Shown: positions 42,188 to 50,837 of the stretch, piece after piece
Numbering within the stretch: position 1 is the stretch's first letter
Layout: the number at the start of each line of letters is the position of its first letter
NCBI GenBank assembly: GCA_963703145.1
Contig: OY969793.1
Location: forward strand, 124,001-188,000
Length of the DNA: 64,000 nucleotides
Source of the DNA: Bog-756 sp963703145
GTDB lineage: Bacteria > Actinomycetota > Acidimicrobiia > Acidimicrobiales > RAAP-2
Direction: 5' to 3'
Program-made: the position numbers and the translations under genes
Notes under the pieces: model-generated
Told to the model about the DNA's origin: nothing
What the model saw: only the letters and a program-made list of their open reading frames with translations
The model's database searches: none

Positions 42188-42976
42188 TCATACGTCGGGA
42201 AGGCCCATGTCCAGATTGGGGGCCTCGATGCCGCCGTCAACCTCGAGGATCTTGCCGGTGATGTAGGCCCCGGCCTCCGAGGCCAGGTAGACGACGGCCG
42301 AGGCGATGTCCTCGGGCTGACCGATGCGCTTGAGCGGGGTGCCGGCCTCGAGCGCCTCTCGCAGCTCGTCGGTCTGCATCACGATGTCGAGGGCGGAGGT
42401 GGCCACCGACCCCACGGCGATGGCGTTGACCCGGATGCGGGGGGCGAGGTCGGCGGCCGCCAACCGGGTGTAGTGCGCCAGGGCCCCTTTTGCGGTGCCG
42501 TAGGCCAGGTAGCCGCGTCCGGCCATGCGCCCCATGGCCGACGAGATGTTGACCACCGACCCGCCGTCGCCCTCCAGCATCAGCGGCACCGCCGGCCGGA
42601 GCAGGGCGTGGGCCGTCGAGACGTTGAAGTGGAAGGCCTGCTCGAGCCGGCCCGGGGAGGTGTCCATGAATGGGCGGGGCATGGCCCCGCCCACATTGTT
42701 GACCACCAGGTCGAGGCGACCGAAGGCCCCACGGGCGTGATCCACCAGCCCGGCCACCGCGTCGAGATCGCTGAGATCGGCCGGCACGACCTCCACCCGC
42801 CGCCCCAGCCCTTCGATGGTCGTGGCCACCTGGGCCAGCTGGTCCTCGGTCCTGGCCGAGATGACCACGTCGGCGCCGGCCTCGGCCAGGCCGATGGCGG
42901 TCGCCGCCCCGATGCCGCGGCCGGCCCCGGTCACGATGGCGACCTTGTCGGTCATCTGGAAGCGATCGAGCATCAT
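42188..42976 (-). CDS. SDR-family oxidoreductase
   Basis: 262 residues. TGAGRGIG near residue 17, NNVG (variant of NNAG) near 93, Ser in VNISSAMG near 143, YGTAK near 159, and LEVDGGI near the C-terminus are the classical SDR set (FabG-like with the C-terminal GG). Substrate unknown. ATG 42976 has AAGGGGAA upstream; a second ATG follows at once. It is the first gene of an operon with the DapB-like gene. Confidence 0.9.
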   Translation of the reverse strand: MMLDRFQMTDKVAIVTGAGRGIGAATAIGLAEAGADVVISARTEDQLAQVATTIEGLGRRVEVVPADLSDLDAVAGLVDHARGAFGRLDLVVNNVGGAMPRPFMDTSPGRLEQAFHFNVSTAHALLRPAVPLMLEGDGGSVVNISSAMGRMAGRGYLAYGTAKGALAHYTRLAAADLAPRIRVNAIAVGSVATSALDIVMQTDELREALEAGTPLKRIGQPEDIASAVVYLASEAGAYITGKILEVDGGIEAPNLDMGLPDV

Positions 42977-43126
42977 CAGTCCGTTCCCCTTTGGTTCGGC
43001 GACAGTGCTACCAGGCCGAGGGCGGTCGGCGCCACGGGCCCGGAGTGGCGGAAGGTGGCCTCGGGCGCTACACCCTGGTGGACCCCGGACCCCCGGGCAC
43101 GCATCGAGCGGGCCCCGTCGCCAACC

Positions 43127-43573
43127 TCAGCTGGCCAGGTCGGCGGCCGTCACGATACGGGTCGGCCGGACGCGGACCACGAGCTCACCGGGCACGCCGT
43201 TGCGCCGTCCGAACTCCTCGGCCCGGTCCTGGCCCATGTAGCGCCCGCCCAGGACTGCGGCCCAGCGGGCCACCTCGTCGGGCTCCTCGCTGAGCGTGGC
43301 CGTCCCCTCGATGGTGACGAACGCGAAGGGCGGTCGCTCGTCGTCGATGCACAGCGCCACCCGCGGGTCTCGGGCCAGCGCCTTGCCCTTCAACGTGTCG
43401 GCTCCGGTGTTGAAGACGATGTCGCCGAGGGGCGACTCGGCGGTTGCCGCGGCCCGATCCAGCGCGAACCAGACCGGTGCCACGTGGGGCCTCCCGTCAG
43501 CCCGGACCGTGGCCAGCTTGCCCGTGTGGGGTGGGTCACTGGTGAGGAAGCTGACCAACTCGTCGTCGCTCAT
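43127..43573 (-). CDS. PPOX-class (F420-dependent type) oxidoreductase
   Basis: 148 residues from ATG 43573. GKLATVRADGRPHVAPVWFAL and ALARDPRVALCIDDERPPFAFVTIEGTATLSE are the split-barrel strands of the TIGR03618-like F420 group, and the C-terminal VRVRPTRIVTAADL is typical. Reduces an unknown substrate or degrades biliverdin/quinone-type compounds with F420H2. Sixty bases downstream of another split-barrel gene on the same strand, so they may be cotranscribed. Confidence 0.88.
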   Translation of the reverse strand: MSDDELVSFLTSDPPHTGKLATVRADGRPHVAPVWFALDRAAATAESPLGDIVFNTGADTLKGKALARDPRVALCIDDERPPFAFVTIEGTATLSEEPDEVARWAAVLGGRYMGQDRAEEFGRRNGVPGELVVRVRPTRIVTAADLAS

Positions 43574-43633
43574 CGGGTGCAAGGGGTACTCCGTTCTCGT
43601 CCTGCTCGTGGTTGGCCTCGACTGGTCCGCGAC

Positions 43634-44143
43634 TCAGGCGGGGCGCGTCGAGGGGAGGCCCAGCTTGCGGTGGTCCCAGGACACCGTGCGCTCCACGTTC
43701 AGCTTGGCCACGATTCGCTTGTTGAGCATGGTCTCGACGAAGGGGCGTAGCTCCTCGGTGTAGGTGCCGTAGTAGCGCTCGAACAGGTTGACGCCGAGCT
43801 CCCACATCTTGTCGGGATCGTCGATGATCTCGGCCCGGCCGACCAGCTCCACGCCCCGCAACTCCTCGTAGTAGTCGCCGTCTTCGACCATGCAGGTCAT
43901 CCGGGGGTCGCGTCCGAGGTTGACGGCCTTTTGCGCCTTGCCCTTGGTCTCGATGGCGATCGACCCGTCGAGGAAGCCGTACCACATGGCCACGGCGTGG
44001 ATGGAGCCGTCGTGGTTGAGGGTGCACATGGTCATGGCGCGACGTTCGTGGAGGAACGCGTCGATCTCCTCGGGGGTCATCTTGATGACGTCTCGCTGCT
44101 TGACCCCGTGGCCCATCTGCTGGGAGGGCTGGTCGTCAGTCAT
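43634..44143 (-). CDS. PPOX-class split-barrel protein
   Basis: 169 residues from ATG 44143 (AAAGAGG ribosome binding site). The strands RAMTMCTLNHDGSIHAVAMWYGFLDGSIAIETKGKAQKAVNL and GVELVGRAEIIDDP are those of pyridoxamine-oxidase-like split barrels; the KGKAQK stretch binds the cofactor phosphate. Whether the cofactor is FMN or F420 cannot be told. It is divergent from the phosphatase gene and upstream of a related gene. Confidence 0.85.
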   Translation of the reverse strand: MTDDQPSQQMGHGVKQRDVIKMTPEEIDAFLHERRAMTMCTLNHDGSIHAVAMWYGFLDGSIAIETKGKAQKAVNLGRDPRMTCMVEDGDYYEELRGVELVGRAEIIDDPDKMWELGVNLFERYYGTYTEELRPFVETMLNKRIVAKLNVERTVSWDHRKLGLPSTRPA

Positions 44144-44222
44144 CTGGGCCTCTTTCGATCGGTGCGGAGCGGGTCTGTGGGCAGCGTACCGGTGTGGCGT
44201 CACCCCGGGGCAGACTGTCCCG

Positions 44223-44771
44223 GTGTCCGACCGGCCGACCCACCCCGAGCCACGCCTCCGTGTCTGTTTCGTCTGCACCGGGAACATCTGCCGGTCGCCG
44301 ATGGCCGAGGTGGTGCTCCGCACCCTGGCCGCCCAGGTCGAGCTCCCCGACGGCACCCACCTCGGCGACCACCTCGTCGTCACCAGTGCCGGAACCGGCG
44401 GATGGCACGAGGGTGAGCCCATGGATCCCCGGGCCGCCCATGCCCTCGAACAGCGGGGCTACGCAGCCGAGGGCCATCGGGCCCAGAAGTTCGCCATGGC
44501 GTCGTTCGACCGGACCGACATGGTGGTGTGCCTGGACCGCGGGCACCAGCAGACCCTGTTGAGCCTGGGCCGGAGCCGGGCGGGCGACGACCGCTTCGAC
44601 CAGCACCTGGTCCTCCTGCGCCAGTTCGATCCGGGCTCGGGAGGATCGGTCGATGTCCCCGATCCGTACTACGGCGACGAGGCCGACTTTGAGACCTGCC
44701 TCGACCTCGTCGAGGCGGGCTGTCGGGGGCTGGCATCCGATCTGGCCGACCGGGTGGCAGCACGGCCCTGA
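44223..44771 (+). CDS. Low-molecular-weight protein tyrosine phosphatase
   Basis: 182 residues from GTG 44223. The phosphate loop VCTGNICRSP (Cys nucleophile and Arg, C-x5-R) is intact near residue 17, and the general-acid Asp lies in DPYYGDEADF near 145. Dephosphorylates phosphotyrosine in proteins or low-molecular-weight phosphates. A kinase partner is not seen nearby. Frames extending upstream to 43890 overlap the divergent gene and are rejected. Confidence 0.9.
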   Translation: MSDRPTHPEPRLRVCFVCTGNICRSPMAEVVLRTLAAQVELPDGTHLGDHLVVTSAGTGGWHEGEPMDPRAAHALEQRGYAAEGHRAQKFAMASFDRTDMVVCLDRGHQQTLLSLGRSRAGDDRFDQHLVLLRQFDPGSGGSVDVPDPYYGDEADFETCLDLVEAGCRGLASDLADRVAARP

Positions 44772-44805
44772 GGCCCAGCGGGTCGGCGGGGCGCCTCGGT
44801 CCCGC

Positions 44806-46347
44806 TCAACCGAAGGTGGTGAAGGACTCCCGCTCGTAGGTGAGCATCCGCTCGTAGCTATCGCGCAGCCCGTCCCGCCGTGACCGGTCGTTGGCTAGGT
44901 TCACCAACTCGTGGGGATCGGTGCCGTGGTCGTACCACTCGTGGTCGTTGTCGTCGAAGCTGCAGTCGGCATCGAACAGCTTGTGCCCGGGCGACTTCCC
45001 CCACAGTCCGGTCGAGGGCTTGCCGCCACCCACCCCGTAGTAGCGGGCGTACTTGGTGGTCCCGTCGTAGAAGCCGCGCAGCACGTAACGGACGTTGTTG
45101 AGGGCTGTGGTCTGGGCCGAGTCCTGGGCGAAGAGGATGTGGTCTCGCACCGTCGCGGACGGGTCGGCAAAGACCGGTGACAGGTCGGTTCCCTGCACGG
45201 TGGTGGACGCCGACGAGGCATCCACGCCGCCCAGTGCGCAGATCGTGGCGGCCAGGTCGACGTGGGATCCCAGGGCGCGTGTGCTCGACCCGGGGGTGGT
45301 GACGCCGGGAACCTTCACATAGAGGGGCACCCGCATGATCTCGTCGTAGACGAAGGGCCCCTTGGAGCGAAGGCCGTGTGAGCCGCACATGTCGCCGTGG
45401 TCGGAGGTGAAGATGATGATGGTGTCGTCCCAGGCCCCCGACGCCTCCAGCGCGGCCAGTACCGTGCCCAGGTTGGCATCGGCTAGGCGGTGGAGGTGCA
45501 CGTAGTAGTCGAGGTGCCGTAGCCAGGAGCCCTTGTCGGCCGGATCGATGTACCCCCACAGGCCGTGCTGCTGATCCCAGCGCCACTGGCGGTGGGCCTC
45601 GGGCTTGGTGTGGAGGTCGTCGGCGAAGTTCGCCGGAAGCTGGTCGACCACCTCGGGATAGGGCTCGTCGAAGACGGGCAGCGCGTCGTCGTCCTTCCAG
45701 GCGGCGGCCTCGAGCACCGAGCGAATGGCGGCGACATCGTCGGGGTGCTCCTCCCGGTAGCCGGGCTGATCCACGGGGAACCACATGACGTCATGAGGGT
45801 TGACCAGCGCCACGGTCAAGAACCACGGCGCGGTGGTGTCGGCCCGGTTTCCGCCGGTCGCACCACCCGGACGGGCATTCTGGCGCAGCCAGTGGGCGGC
45901 ATTGGTGGCGATGATCGGGTCGAAGTGGACGCCGGTGCCGGCCCAGCCCATGAAGTGGCGGTCGTTGCCGTCCCAGTCGGCGAAGCCATAGGCCTCCATG
46001 TCGGGTGTGGGGGAGTGCGACAGGTGCCATTTGCCGATGTAGGAGGAGCGGTAGCCACTGCCGTCCAGGAGCGATCCCAGGGTGGGGGTCGAGGTGGGCA
46101 GCTCGTGGTGCTCGGGCATGATGACGTTGTCCCGGACGCCGTGCCCCTCGAGGTAGCGACCGGTGAACAGGCTGGCCCGGCTCGGGGAGCAGGGTGAGGA
46201 GTGGGTGAAGTAGTCGGTGAACTCGAGGCCCTCGGTCCGGAGGCGGTCGCGCCAGGGCAGGGAGACACCGGTGGGCAGCCAGGACCGCTGGCGCTCCTGG
46301 TCCGAGACGATGAGCAGGATGTTGGGACGAGCGGAGGGGTCGGCCAT
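44806..46347 (-). CDS. Formylglycine-dependent sulfatase
   Basis: 513 residues from ATG 46347, which lies eight bases after a TACCGT box. Metal-site start NILLIVSDQE, the maturation motif CSPSR-x-SLFTGR near residue 53 (Cys becomes formylglycine), YIGKWHLS and IIIFTSDHGDMCGSHGL. It hydrolyses a sulfate ester; the substrate is unknown, and no signal peptide is visible, so it acts in the cytoplasm or is secreted another way. It is divergent from the OB-fold/thiolase-like operon. The formylglycine-generating enzyme is not in the window. Confidence 0.9.
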   Translation of the reverse strand: MADPSARPNILLIVSDQERQRSWLPTGVSLPWRDRLRTEGLEFTDYFTHSSPCSPSRASLFTGRYLEGHGVRDNVIMPEHHELPTSTPTLGSLLDGSGYRSSYIGKWHLSHSPTPDMEAYGFADWDGNDRHFMGWAGTGVHFDPIIATNAAHWLRQNARPGGATGGNRADTTAPWFLTVALVNPHDVMWFPVDQPGYREEHPDDVAAIRSVLEAAAWKDDDALPVFDEPYPEVVDQLPANFADDLHTKPEAHRQWRWDQQHGLWGYIDPADKGSWLRHLDYYVHLHRLADANLGTVLAALEASGAWDDTIIIFTSDHGDMCGSHGLRSKGPFVYDEIMRVPLYVKVPGVTTPGSSTRALGSHVDLAATICALGGVDASSASTTVQGTDLSPVFADPSATVRDHILFAQDSAQTTALNNVRYVLRGFYDGTTKYARYYGVGGGKPSTGLWGKSPGHKLFDADCSFDDNDHEWYDHGTDPHELVNLANDRSRRDGLRDSYERMLTYERESFTTFG

Positions 46348-46406
46348 GGCCGGCCACGGTAGCGCCCGGCGTCCCGCCGTGGTCCGAGCTCGGACGTTGG
46401 CGATCA

Positions 46407-46439
46407 AAAGTGAAATGTGTTCTACTTTCGGAAATTCAC
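46407..46439. promoter_or_regulatory. A/T-rich candidate operator between sulfatase and OB-fold operon
   Basis: An A/T-rich stretch inside very G/C-rich DNA with AAAGT-N12-ACTTT (46407-46428) and GTGAA ... TTCAC (46410-46439) symmetry. It contains a GTTCTA half site like that of KstR-type steroid-catabolism repressors, but the other half is poor. It probably holds the promoter of the operon starting at 46469. Confidence 0.4.
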
Positions 46440-46468
46440 GTTCGTCGAGCTACCAGGGGGAGGAACGG

Positions 46469-46924
46469 ATGTCCGAGAACGAAACGCTGCATGCCGAACA
46501 CCGTCTCGAATACCCATACTCGCGGTCGGTCGGCCCGGTCATCGGCGCCTTCTTCACCGGGCTGCGCGATGGGAAGCTGTTCGGTGTCAGGGGGGCGGCC
46601 GGGTCGGTGATCGTGCCCCCCACCGAGTACGACCCGACCACCGGCGAGGACACCGGCGAGCTGGTCGAGGTGGGCCCGGGCGGCGTGGTGCAGACCTGGG
46701 CCTGGGTGGCCGAGCCCCGCCCCAAGCACCCCCTCCCAAAGCCCTTCGCCTGGGCCCTCATCCGCCTGGACGGTGCCGACACCGCCCTGCTCCACGTCGT
46801 GGACGCCGGCGGCCCCGACGCACTGGCCAGCGGTGACCGGGTCACCGTGCGCTTCCGCCCCGAGGCCGAGCGCGTCGGCGCCATGGCCGACATCGAGTCG
46901 TTCGTCCCCGAAGGAGCATCGTGA
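46469..46924 (+). CDS. DUF35-type OB-fold protein (first of pair)
   Basis: 151 residues from ATG 46469 (GGGGAGGAA ribosome binding site). The OB-fold of DUF35 proteins is shown by RSVGPVIGAFFTGLRDGKLFGV, VVQTWAWVAEP, FAWALIRLDGADTALLHVVDAG and LASGDRVTVRF. Unlike its neighbour it lacks the zinc-ribbon Cys, keeping the helix and the OB domain. DUF35 partners guide acyl-CoA substrates to thiolase-like enzymes. It overlaps the next gene by four bases. Confidence 0.85.
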   Translation: MSENETLHAEHRLEYPYSRSVGPVIGAFFTGLRDGKLFGVRGAAGSVIVPPTEYDPTTGEDTGELVEVGPGGVVQTWAWVAEPRPKHPLPKPFAWALIRLDGADTALLHVVDAGGPDALASGDRVTVRFRPEAERVGAMADIESFVPEGAS

Positions 46925-47433
46925 TGGCAGACGAGTCCACCACCGACCGGGGCCCGGTCACCACGCTCGCCACGCCTATCCGGCTCGACTTCGAGTTCAC
47001 GCCGGGCGTGGCCCAGTCACGCTTCCTGCGTGGGCTGAAGCAGGGCAAGTTCATGGGCCAGCGCTGCCATGTGTGCGGCAAGGTCTACGTCCCGTCTCGG
47101 GGGTCGTGCCCCACCGACGGGGTGCCCACCACCGAGGACGTGGAGCTGGCCAACGTGGGCACCATCACCACCTACTGCGTGGTGAACGTACCCTTCGCCG
47201 GCCAGTCCATCGAGATCCCCTACATCTGCGCCCAGGTGCTGTTGGACGGGGCCAACCTGTCGTTCATGGGCCTCATCCAGGAGATCCCCACCGACCAGAT
47301 CCGGATGGGCATGCGGGTCGAGGCGGTGTGGGTGGAGCCGAGCGAGCTGACCGAGTCGCTGTCGTCGGTCAAGTACTTCCGGCCCAACGGCGAGCCCGAC
47401 GCCGACTACGAGACCTACAAGGAGTATCTGTGA
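46921..47433 (+). CDS. DUF35-type zinc-ribbon plus OB-fold protein
   Basis: 170 residues from GTG 46921 (or ATG 46924). A helix with GLKQGKFMGQRC is followed by the zinc ribbon CHVCGK ... GSCPTDG near residues 49-67 and the OB domain (GTITTYCVVNV; IPYICAQVLLDGANLSFMGLIQEI). This is the ChsH2/DUF35 architecture: such subunits bind and feed an aldolase or thiolase. Both ends overlap neighbours by four bases, so the four genes are translated together. Confidence 0.88.
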   Translation: MMADESTTDRGPVTTLATPIRLDFEFTPGVAQSRFLRGLKQGKFMGQRCHVCGKVYVPSRGSCPTDGVPTTEDVELANVGTITTYCVVNVPFAGQSIEIPYICAQVLLDGANLSFMGLIQEIPTDQIRMGMRVEAVWVEPSELTESLSSVKYFRPNGEPDADYETYKEYL

Positions 47434-48505
47434 GCGCCGCCAGCCGGAGCGTCCGGCCCGTATCGGTCGCCTCGTTCGCCCAGGCCAAGAACGTCCGCCG
47501 GGACGAGGAGCACAACGAGGTCGAGATGTTGATGCCGGTGATCGCCGAGGTGTTCGGCAACATCGGGATCACCAAGGACGACGTCGACTTCATCTGCTCG
47601 GGCTCCACCGACTACCTGATCGGTGGCCCCTTCAGCTTCGTGATGGCCCTGGATGCCGTGGGGGTGTGGCCGCCCCGCTCGGAGAGCCACGTGGAGATGG
47701 ACGGGGCCTGGGCGCTGTACGAGGCCTGGGTGCTCCTCCAAGAGGGGGACATCGACGCCGCACTGGTCTACTCGTTCGGGCGTTCCTCCCTCGGGAACCT
47801 CAACGAGATCCTGGCCCTGCAGCTCGACCCCTACTACCTGGCCCCCCTCTGGCCCGACCCGGTCAGCCTGGCCGCACTGCAGGCCCGGGCCTTGATCGAT
47901 GCCGGCAAGGCCACCGAGGCCGACTTTGCCGACATCGCCTCCCGTAGTCGCAGGGACGCCCTGGCCAACCCCAACGCCCAGGTGGCACTGGACGTGCCGG
48001 CCGACAAACTGCTGGCCGACGAGTACGTCGTCGCCCCGCTGCGGCGCCACACGCTGCCGCCGATCACCGACGGGGGGCCGCCATCGTGCTCGCCGCCGGC
48101 GACAAGGCGGCACAGTGGTCGGACCACCCGGTGTGGATCACCGGCTTCGACCACCGGATGGAGACTCACGCCCTCGGCGCCCGCGACCTGACCGCTTCCC
48201 CGTCCACGGCCAAGGCGGCCGAGGTGGCCGGGGTGGCCGACGCTCCGGTCGATGTGGCCGAGCTCCACGCCCCCTATGCCCACCAGGAGGTCATCCTCCG
48301 CGAGGCCCTCGGGCTGGGTGACGAGGTGGCCATCAACCCGTCGGGGGGGCCGCTGGCGGCCAACCCGCTGATGTCGGCCGGCCTCATCCGCATCGGGGAG
48401 GCGGCGTCCCGGATCGCCTCGGGCCAGGCCCGCCGGGCGGTGGCCCACGCCACCTCGGGGCCCTGCCTGCAACAGAACCTGGTCTGCGTCCTGGAGGGTG
48501 AGTGA
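47430..48505 (+). pseudogene. Thiolase-like (Ltp2-type) protein, frameshifted at a G tract
   Basis: The first frame, from GTG 47430, runs to LPPITDGG; after a run of six G at 48072-48077 the next frame continues as the family should (AIVLAAGDKAAQ ... ELHAPYAHQEVIL ... INPSGGPLAANP). The length is two more than a multiple of three, so one missing G restores about 358 residues. In a true thiolase a Cys stands where this protein has MDGAWAL (after ESHVE), so the acyl-Cys chemistry is lost; Ltp2-type retro-aldolases of steroid breakdown are like this. Partner of the following gene and of the two OB-fold proteins. Confidence 0.82.
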
Positions 48506-49659
48506 TGGCCGAGCGTTGCGCAGTGATCGGTGTGGGCCAGACCCACCACAAGGCCAAGCGGGACGACGTCTCCATCGCCGGCCTGGTCCGTGAGGCGGCC
48601 AAGATGGCCCTGGCCGACGCCGACCTGACCTGGTCGGACATCGACGCCGTGGTCATCGGCAAGGCGCCCGACATGTTCGAGGGCAACATGATGCCCGAGC
48701 TCTATCTGGCCCCCGCCCTCGGGGCTGTCGGCAAGCCCATGATCCGGGTGCACACGGCAGGCTCGGTGGGTGGCTCGACGGCCCTGGTCGCCGCCCACCT
48801 GGTCAAGTCGGGCATCCACAAGCGGGTGCTGACGGTGGCCTACGAGAAGCAGTCCGACTCCGACGCCATGTGGGCGCTGTCGGTGCCCCAGCCCTTTGCC
48901 GCCCCCCTGCTGGCCGGTGCCGGTGGCTACTTCGCCCCGCACATCCGCGCCTACATGCGGCGGTCGGGTGCGCCCGAACACATCGGGCGGATGGTGGCGG
49001 TCAAGGACCGGCTCAACGCCATGCGCAACCCCTACGCCCATCTCCACCTGGCCGACATCGACCTCAAGATGGTCGAGGACTCCATGATGCTGTGGGATCC
49101 GTTGCGCTACCTCGAGGCCTGCCCGTCGTCCGACGGTGCCGCGGCCATGGTGCTGGCCGCCGAGGACGCCGTGTCCGGCGGGTACCCGCCAGCGTGGATC
49201 CACGGCACGGCCATGCGCTCGGAGCCCACCATGTTCGCCGGCCGGGACCAGGTAAATCCCCAGGCGGGACGGGACTGCTCGGCCGACGTCTACGCCCAGG
49301 CCGGCATCACCGATCCCCGCACACAGATCGACGTGGCCGAGATCTACGTGCCCTTCAGCTGGTATGAGCCCATGTGGTTGGAGAACCTCGGATTCTGCGA
49401 CCTCGGGGACGGTTGGAAACTGACCGAGTCGGGGGCCACCGCCTTCGATGGCGACATTCCCTGGAACACATCGGGTGGCGTCCTGTCCTCCAATCCCATC
49501 GGCGCCTCGGGCATGCTGCGGTTCCTCGAGGTGGCCATGCAGGTGCGGGGCCAGGCCGGTGAGCACCAGGTCGACGGGGCCAAGGTGGCCCTGGGCCAGG
49601 CCTACGGCGGCGGCTCCCAGTTCTTCGCCATGTGGGTGGTCGGCAGCGAGAAACCCTGA
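48502..49659 (+). CDS. Thiolase-like (SCP-x/Ltp2-type) protein lacking the catalytic Cys
   Basis: 385 residues, GTG 48502 or ATG 48505, four-base overlap with the preceding gene. Thiolase fold: AVIGVGQTHHKAK at the start, SVGGSTALVAAHLVKSG where thiolases have the Cys (here HTAGSVGGS, no Cys), SDGAAAMVL, AEIYVPFSWYEP in place of the HEAF-type His loop, and NTSGGVLSSNPIGASG with the conserved C-terminal Gly loop. Loss of the Cys and His residues suggests an aldolase or a non-catalytic partner. Together with the frameshifted gene it may form a heterodimer served by the DUF35 proteins. Confidence 0.88.
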   Translation: MMAERCAVIGVGQTHHKAKRDDVSIAGLVREAAKMALADADLTWSDIDAVVIGKAPDMFEGNMMPELYLAPALGAVGKPMIRVHTAGSVGGSTALVAAHLVKSGIHKRVLTVAYEKQSDSDAMWALSVPQPFAAPLLAGAGGYFAPHIRAYMRRSGAPEHIGRMVAVKDRLNAMRNPYAHLHLADIDLKMVEDSMMLWDPLRYLEACPSSDGAAAMVLAAEDAVSGGYPPAWIHGTAMRSEPTMFAGRDQVNPQAGRDCSADVYAQAGITDPRTQIDVAEIYVPFSWYEPMWLENLGFCDLGDGWKLTESGATAFDGDIPWNTSGGVLSSNPIGASGMLRFLEVAMQVRGQAGEHQVDGAKVALGQAYGGGSQFFAMWVVGSEKP

Positions 49660-49689
49660 CCCGGTCGGGGCCAGGCGGGTCGTCGGTGC

Positions 49690-50739
49690 TCAGCTGCCCG
49701 GTGCGCCCGGGCAGTAGCCGAGTGACAGGCCTGTTGCGGTGCCGACGGACAACGTCGACGACCCCGGGACGGTTCCGGCCGACGGCAGTGCGGCCAGCCG
49801 GGCTGCCTGGTGCTTCACGGCGCCGTCGAGGAAGTCCGTGGTGACCGACTCGACGATGTCGAACGCCGGGCCCGGCTGCAGGTAGGCGCTCTTGTGGGTC
49901 TGCCCGTCCAGCGACAGGTAGTACTTGGGGGCGGTGGCTTGGCCATACAGCTGGACGCTGCACCCCGGGGGGTTGACGTCGTCGTCGGTGCCCTGGACCA
50001 CCAACAGGGGTGGCTGGGGCTCGGCAAAGTAGGTACCGCCGAACACCGTCCACTCGGCCCCCGACAGGATCACGGCCGCGGTGATGCGGTGGTCGGTGCA
50101 ACAGGAATTGGCCACGGCGGCGAGGGAGACGTCGCCACCGTCGGAGTGACCGACGACTGCAATCTCGTGGGGGTCGATCAGTCCGGCCAGTGGTCCGGTG
50201 GCACCGAGCAGTGCGGTGATCACGGTGCGGAGATCGCCGGGATGGTTGACGATGTCGTGTTCGTCGAGCCCTTCGGGAGCCGAGGGCGAGGTGTAGGGGT
50301 AGACCGGGTCCGCCACCACGTAGCCGGCCGAGGCCCAGGCCTGGAGGAGGGTGGCGAAGGCCTCGGGATCGATGTCGTAACCGCCGGAGAACACCACCAG
50401 TGGGAACGGACCAGCGGCATGGTCCGCAGCGCTCGAGACTCCGGTGGTGGGGTAGCGGACGGTGGTGGGCAGCGAGCGTGTCCCCTGGCCTGACCCGCTC
50501 GGTTCGGTGACGTCGAGCGCGGTCGTGCCCACAGCGAACGACGTCGGGATCGTGGTTGTGGTGGGCGTGGGCGCCCGGGTGGTCGACGTGGCCGGCGACG
50601 TAGCCCGCTGACCTGTGGTCCCCGATCCGACGACGACCAACCCCAGCACCACCGCAGCCACCACCACCGCCACGACGCCGACGCCCGCCGCCAACCTCTG
50701 ACGCCGCACCCTTCCTCGGTCAGCGATCACCGGTGGCAC
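49690..50739 (-). CDS. Secreted or anchored alpha/beta hydrolase (chlorophyllase/PAF-acetylhydrolase-like)
   Basis: 349 residues from GTG 50739, seven bases after a TAGGCT box. A membrane/signal helix at about 17-39 (AAGVGVVAVVVAAVVLGLVVVG), a Thr/Pro-rich linker, then the hydrolase: FPLVVFSGGYD (oxyanion), IAVVGHSDGGDVSL (Ser nucleophile near residue 202), LLVVQGTDDDVNPPG (Asp) and a His in DGQTHKSAY. Acts outside the cytoplasmic membrane on an ester or amide; substrate unknown. Neighbouring genes are unrelated. Confidence 0.85.
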   Translation of the reverse strand: MPPVIADRGRVRRQRLAAGVGVVAVVVAAVVLGLVVVGSGTTGQRATSPATSTTRAPTPTTTTIPTSFAVGTTALDVTEPSGSGQGTRSLPTTVRYPTTGVSSAADHAAGPFPLVVFSGGYDIDPEAFATLLQAWASAGYVVADPVYPYTSPSAPEGLDEHDIVNHPGDLRTVITALLGATGPLAGLIDPHEIAVVGHSDGGDVSLAAVANSCCTDHRITAAVILSGAEWTVFGGTYFAEPQPPLLVVQGTDDDVNPPGCSVQLYGQATAPKYYLSLDGQTHKSAYLQPGPAFDIVESVTTDFLDGAVKHQAARLAALPSAGTVPGSSTLSVGTATGLSLGYCPGAPGS

Positions 50740-50837
50740 CCGCGGCAGCCTACTGACGGTCCGGCTGCAGAGACGTTGCTTGCACAGGATCGGTCTGGTA
50801 GCGATCGTTGTGCCGCACCGAACGAGGAGGTAGCTCT

